In this document: piece by piece, positions 15,971 to 17,852 of the stretch
Numbering within the stretch: position 1 is the first letter of the stretch
Layout: each line of letters opens with the position of its first letter
DNA from: Bacteroidales bacterium
GTDB lineage: Bacteria; Bacteroidota; Bacteroidia; Bacteroidales; Marinilabiliaceae
Direction: 5' to 3'
Assembly: GCA_900766825.1 (NCBI GenBank)
Contig: CAAFWU010000073.1
Coordinates: 1-17,852 of the forward strand
DNA length: 17,852 nt
The notes under the pieces: model-generated
Databases searched by the model: none
Seen by the model: the letters and a program-made list of their open reading frames with translations, nothing else
Told to the model about the DNA's origin: nothing
Program-made: the position numbers and the translations under genes

Positions 15971-16942
15971 TTAGAATTTTTTGTGACGAATAATGATGCG
16001 CCGATATTTGCACACACCTCCTATCGATGGACCGTGACCGAGCCATGCTACTCTGTGATCATCCAACCCCAGAATCTCAAACTGCTCGGGATTGAACTTG
16101 TCAAGGAAAGAGATGGGGACACCCATGACTCCTGAGTAGTCAATGGGTATGTCGGACGTCTTGTCGACGTTAATGGCATCGTAATTGTCATATTTGGGGT
16201 ACTCGTCGGGCGTGTAATGCTTATAAAGGTCCAGATCCTCGTGTCGTTCCTTATAGTCGAGGTTGGTGAACCATCGGACACCCTTGACGCGTATGAACTT
16301 ATTGCCTTCATTGTCAATGCGATGTCCTGCAGCTGTAACTGGATAGTCTTGAGGTATTCCGAACTCTCTGTCACCGCTGTGGATGCTGCAACCGAGCCAC
16401 ATCTCGCCATGCATGATAAGGGGGAAGATTTCTTTGTAGGTTACAGCGTTCATGTTGCCAATTATTAGGAACTTCTTTTTATAGGCAATAAGTTGAGCAA
16501 CGAACTCGCGGAAGAGTGAGAACGGTGGGTTGGTGACCACGATGTCGGCTGTTTTGAGAAGTTCCACGCACTCTCGGCTGCGGAAGTCTCCATCGCCCTC
16601 AAAGGTTTGTATGTCCATCTCTTCAGGGTCGGGCATACGGTTGCCGTTTCTGTCCCCATCGTAGATTATGTAGCACGCTTGAACAGAAATGTTTTGTGAG
16701 AATAGGTCGACCTCCTGACTCTTGTAGCATGTGGAAATGAGTCGTTTAAGTCCTAGATTCTCAAAGTTGAGACTGAAATATTTAAAAAAGTTACTGACCC
16801 TTGGGTCATCGCAATTGCAAAGGACCGTCTTGCCCCTAAAATGTTGGGCATAGTGTTGTAGCTCGGCGTTAATGTCGGAGAGTTGTGTGTAAAACTCATC
16901 CTTCTTGGCCTTGCGAGCATCGGTCAAGTTCTTGGTTGCCAT
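15971..16942 (-). CDS. EcoRI-type adenine-specific DNA methyltransferase
   Basis: 323 aa. The protein matches the EcoRI-methylase family (Pfam EcoRI_methylase): the N-terminal KKDEFYTQLSDINAEL (13-28), the family hallmark CNCDDPRVSNFFKYF (42-56), and the amino-methyltransferase catalytic motif NPPF (138-141) preceded by TADIVVT. This order and the length agree with enzymes that put an N6-methyl group on adenine. EcoRI itself recognises GAATTC, but the target here cannot be inferred. It is the first gene of a two-gene minus-strand unit with the DUF262-HNH protein, 4 bp apart. A long 5' region (16943 onward) contains a strongly structured element that may control the unit. Confidence 0.9.
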   Translation of the reverse strand: MATKNLTDARKAKKDEFYTQLSDINAELQHYAQHFRGKTVLCNCDDPRVSNFFKYFSLNFENLGLKRLISTCYKSQEVDLFSQNISVQACYIIYDGDRNGNRMPDPEEMDIQTFEGDGDFRSRECVELLKTADIVVTNPPFSLFREFVAQLIAYKKKFLIIGNMNAVTYKEIFPLIMHGEMWLGCSIHSGDREFGIPQDYPVTAAGHRIDNEGNKFIRVKGVRWFTNLDYKERHEDLDLYKHYTPDEYPKYDNYDAINVDKTSDIPIDYSGVMGVPISFLDKFNPEQFEILGLDDHRVAWLGHGPSIGGVCKYRRIIIRHKKF

Positions 16943-17021
16943 GGCATTATCTATTGAAAATAATGCGATTGGCTTATTTACTCATAGCTGAAACAACGGA
17001 CATGCTTTTTTAGGTGCCGTA

Positions 17022-17217
17022 TTGCGCAAGAAAGTCTGCGAGTGATGCAGAAGCGCAAAAAAGAAACGTGGACATTCTGACTTGTCCACGTTCCGAGGCA
17101 CCTGGCATGGCCTACTCTTGGAGACGAAGTCAGACGTCCACGCTATAAGCGCAGACATCCACTTCTTATTCTTCCAAGAGTGTGTTCTTCTAACTGCCAG
17201 GTTTTCGGAACGTTTCT
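17022..17217 (-). ncRNA. Highly palindromic element: candidate structured RNA/leader or MITE
   Basis: Read as plus-strand DNA, nested perfect inverted repeats stack into one long rod: ACGTTCCG (17088-17095) with CGGAACGT (17206-17213), ACCTGGCA (17100-17107) with TGCCAGGT (17195-17202), ACTCTTGGA (17114-17122) with TCCAAGAGT (17173-17181), GAAGT (17126-17130) with ACTTC (17161-17165), and CGCT (17141-17144) with AGCG (17148-17151). A terminator hairpin (17065-17092) and a further two-step hairpin (TTGCGC 17022-17027 with GCGCAA 17053-17058; TCTGC/GCAGA inside) adjoin it. The outermost AGAAACGT (17062-17069) and ACGTTTCT (17210-17217) also pair. The minus strand is favoured because only there is a U tail present. 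An 83-codon minus-strand frame crosses it but runs through the palindromes and is probably not translated. Confidence 0.45.
17057..17092 (-). terminator. Intrinsic terminator hairpin upstream of the methylase operon
   Basis: AACGTGGACA (17065-17074) and TGTCCACGTT (17083-17092) form a perfect 10-bp stem with an 8-nt loop. In minus-strand RNA it is followed by TCTTTTTT (17064-17057). It lies about 115 bp before the methylase start, on the same strand, so it could end a separate small RNA or act as an attenuator. Confidence 0.65.
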
Positions 17218-17315
17218 GATGAATAAAAAGCAAACGCTTAGTTAATCAACTATATGTATATTTCTAATAGGTTTTTCTGTATTGAATATTTTTATTAAAG
17301 GTTAGCTAATATAAA

Positions 17316-17335
17316 TGTGCACCACAAAGTGCACA
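17316..17335. other. Short hairpin in AT-rich spacer
   Basis: TGTGCAC (17316-17322) and GTGCACA (17329-17335) form a 7-bp stem with a 6-nt loop. GTGCAC is itself palindromic, so this could equally be a pair of sites for a dimeric DNA-binding protein. The rest of 17218-17439 is AT-rich DNA in which I see no gene. Confidence 0.35.
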
Positions 17336-17338
17336 CTA

Positions 17339-17346
17339 CAAATATA
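17339..17346 (-). promoter_or_regulatory. Possible minus-strand -7 box upstream of the structured element
   Basis: On the minus strand the sequence is TATATTTG, an exact TAnnTTTG match. The nearest TTG upstream (17373-17371) leaves a 24-bp spacer, slightly longer than usual. Transcription would start near 17332, inside or next to the GTGCAC hairpin, and read through the palindromic element toward the methylase gene. The region is AT-rich, so a chance match is possible. Confidence 0.35.
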
Positions 17347-17431
17347 ACAATTTATCACCATAATAGGTTTCAATGTGCTTCTATTAGCAACAAGACTACG
17401 TCTATGAAAACACGAGATATTTAACCGCAAA

Positions 17432-17479
17432 TACAATTTCCCCACCCTATACGATTTGATTTTCTCGGATAGGGTGGGG
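17432..17479 (-). terminator. Terminator after the right-edge gene
   Basis: CCCCACCCTAT (17440-17450) and ATAGGGTGGGG (17469-17479) form a perfect 11-bp stem, extended inside by CGA/TCG. On the minus strand it is followed by AAATTGTATTT, a moderately U-rich tail, and it lies 25 bp past the stop codon of the gene at 17504. Confidence 0.7.
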
Positions 17480-17503
17480 GAGCCTTGTTATGTGATGTAG
17501 TTG

Positions 17504-17852
17504 CTACTCGCGGTCTTTTACGGGGCGGATCAGGCAAGCGTTATAAGGAGAAATTTTTATACTACTATATGTCCCTATTGCAAAATTCGTCCAATTCGGA
17601 ACCCTGCAAACGACATCATCCTCAGCATTTTTAGTACCAAAATCATAAGATGACGTCCAGTAATTGGTCTCTATTTGGGTATTTGATTGTGTGTAGCATG
17701 GATAATTAAGGTATAATGTATCATTTGTCTCGGATACTATAGTTATTAGATTTTCTAAAGTTTCGCAAGTGGATTTTTGAATTATGCCATAGCTGCTAGT
17801 TTCCCGAATGCTTGTGTAAGAGCCATATAGCGGTCGTCGTTTGATACTATAA
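17504..17852 (-). CDS. Partial gene (3' end) with FISUMP/DUF1566-like C-terminus
   Basis: A minus-strand frame is open without interruption from the window edge (17852) to a TAG at 17504-17506, giving the last 115 residues of a longer protein. The visible part ends NYWTSSYDFG...  and then NACLIRPVKDRE. A YW(T/S)SS motif followed about 45 residues later by a xxxRPVKD end is the pattern of the FISUMP / DUF1566 domains that close many exported Bacteroidota proteins. The segment contains scattered cysteines (in STCETLE, YPCYTQ, DVVCRVP, NACLIRP), fitting an extracytoplasmic domain. The start, signal peptide and remaining domains are outside the window. Confidence 0.7.
   Translation of the reverse strand, partial: YSIKRRPLYGSYTSIRETSSYGIIQKSTCETLENLITIVSETNDTLYLNYPCYTQSNTQIETNYWTSSYDFGTKNAEDDVVCRVPNWTNFAIGTYSSIKISPYNACLIRPVKDRE

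Noticed and set aside
17022..17217. Retron msr-msd or integron attC site
   Set aside because: No reverse transcriptase or integrase is in the window and the attC core sequences (RYYYAAC/GTTRRRY) are not at the expected places.
16982..17233. 83-codon minus-strand frame upstream of the methylase
   Set aside because: It runs straight through nested palindromes and a terminator hairpin; composition (Lys, Ser, Cys, Phe-Phe-Phe) reflects the hairpin and U tail rather than a protein.

Overview
This window looks like chromosomal DNA of a Bacteroidales (Bacteroidota) bacterium. The evidence is the typical gene repertoire (FabI, a DsbD/CcdA fusion, an LptF/LptG-type permease directly upstream of a RibB-RibA fusion, a CLC channel with tandem CBS domains, a TPR-PD40-SPOR envelope protein), several matches to the Bacteroidota -7 promoter box TAnnTTTG, weak or absent Shine-Dalgarno sequences, and a partial gene ending in a CLIRPVKD-type tail typical of large surface proteins of this phylum. 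The genus cannot be fixed from the sequence alone.

Left part (1-2118): fabI on the minus strand with its terminator, lying between two clusters of short perfect hairpins (stems of about 8 bp, loops of 3 nt). The left cluster holds an 82-bp direct repeat. The right cluster is a 283-bp tandem duplication that carries the same hairpins in the opposite orientation and ends about 30 bp before dsbD.

Core part (2119-7357): dsbD with a terminator; then a TAACTTTG promoter box, a 36-codon ORF whose stop overlaps the lptG-like start, the permease, and ribBA with a strong terminator.

Accessory pocket (7358-8919): AT-rich DNA with two minus-strand genes that are paralogs of each other (single N-terminal membrane anchor plus a small domain). 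A gene-free stretch follows that ends in a terminator with no visible gene, then a TATCTTTG box.

Second core part (8920-14823): CLC channel, a TPR/PD40/SPOR lipoprotein-like or periplasmic protein 3 bp behind it, and a MATE-family exporter.

Right part (14824-17852): a compact minus-strand cassette of an EcoRI-type adenine methyltransferase followed 4 bp later by a DUF262-HNH nuclease-like protein, a probable restriction or defence pair. Upstream of the methylase, in what would be its leader, sits a roughly 200-bp highly palindromic element with a terminator hairpin and mutually exclusive pairings. It is either a structured RNA/attenuator or a MITE-like element, and is the most unusual thing in the window. 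The right edge holds the 3' end of a minus-strand gene with a FISUMP/DUF1566-like C-terminus.
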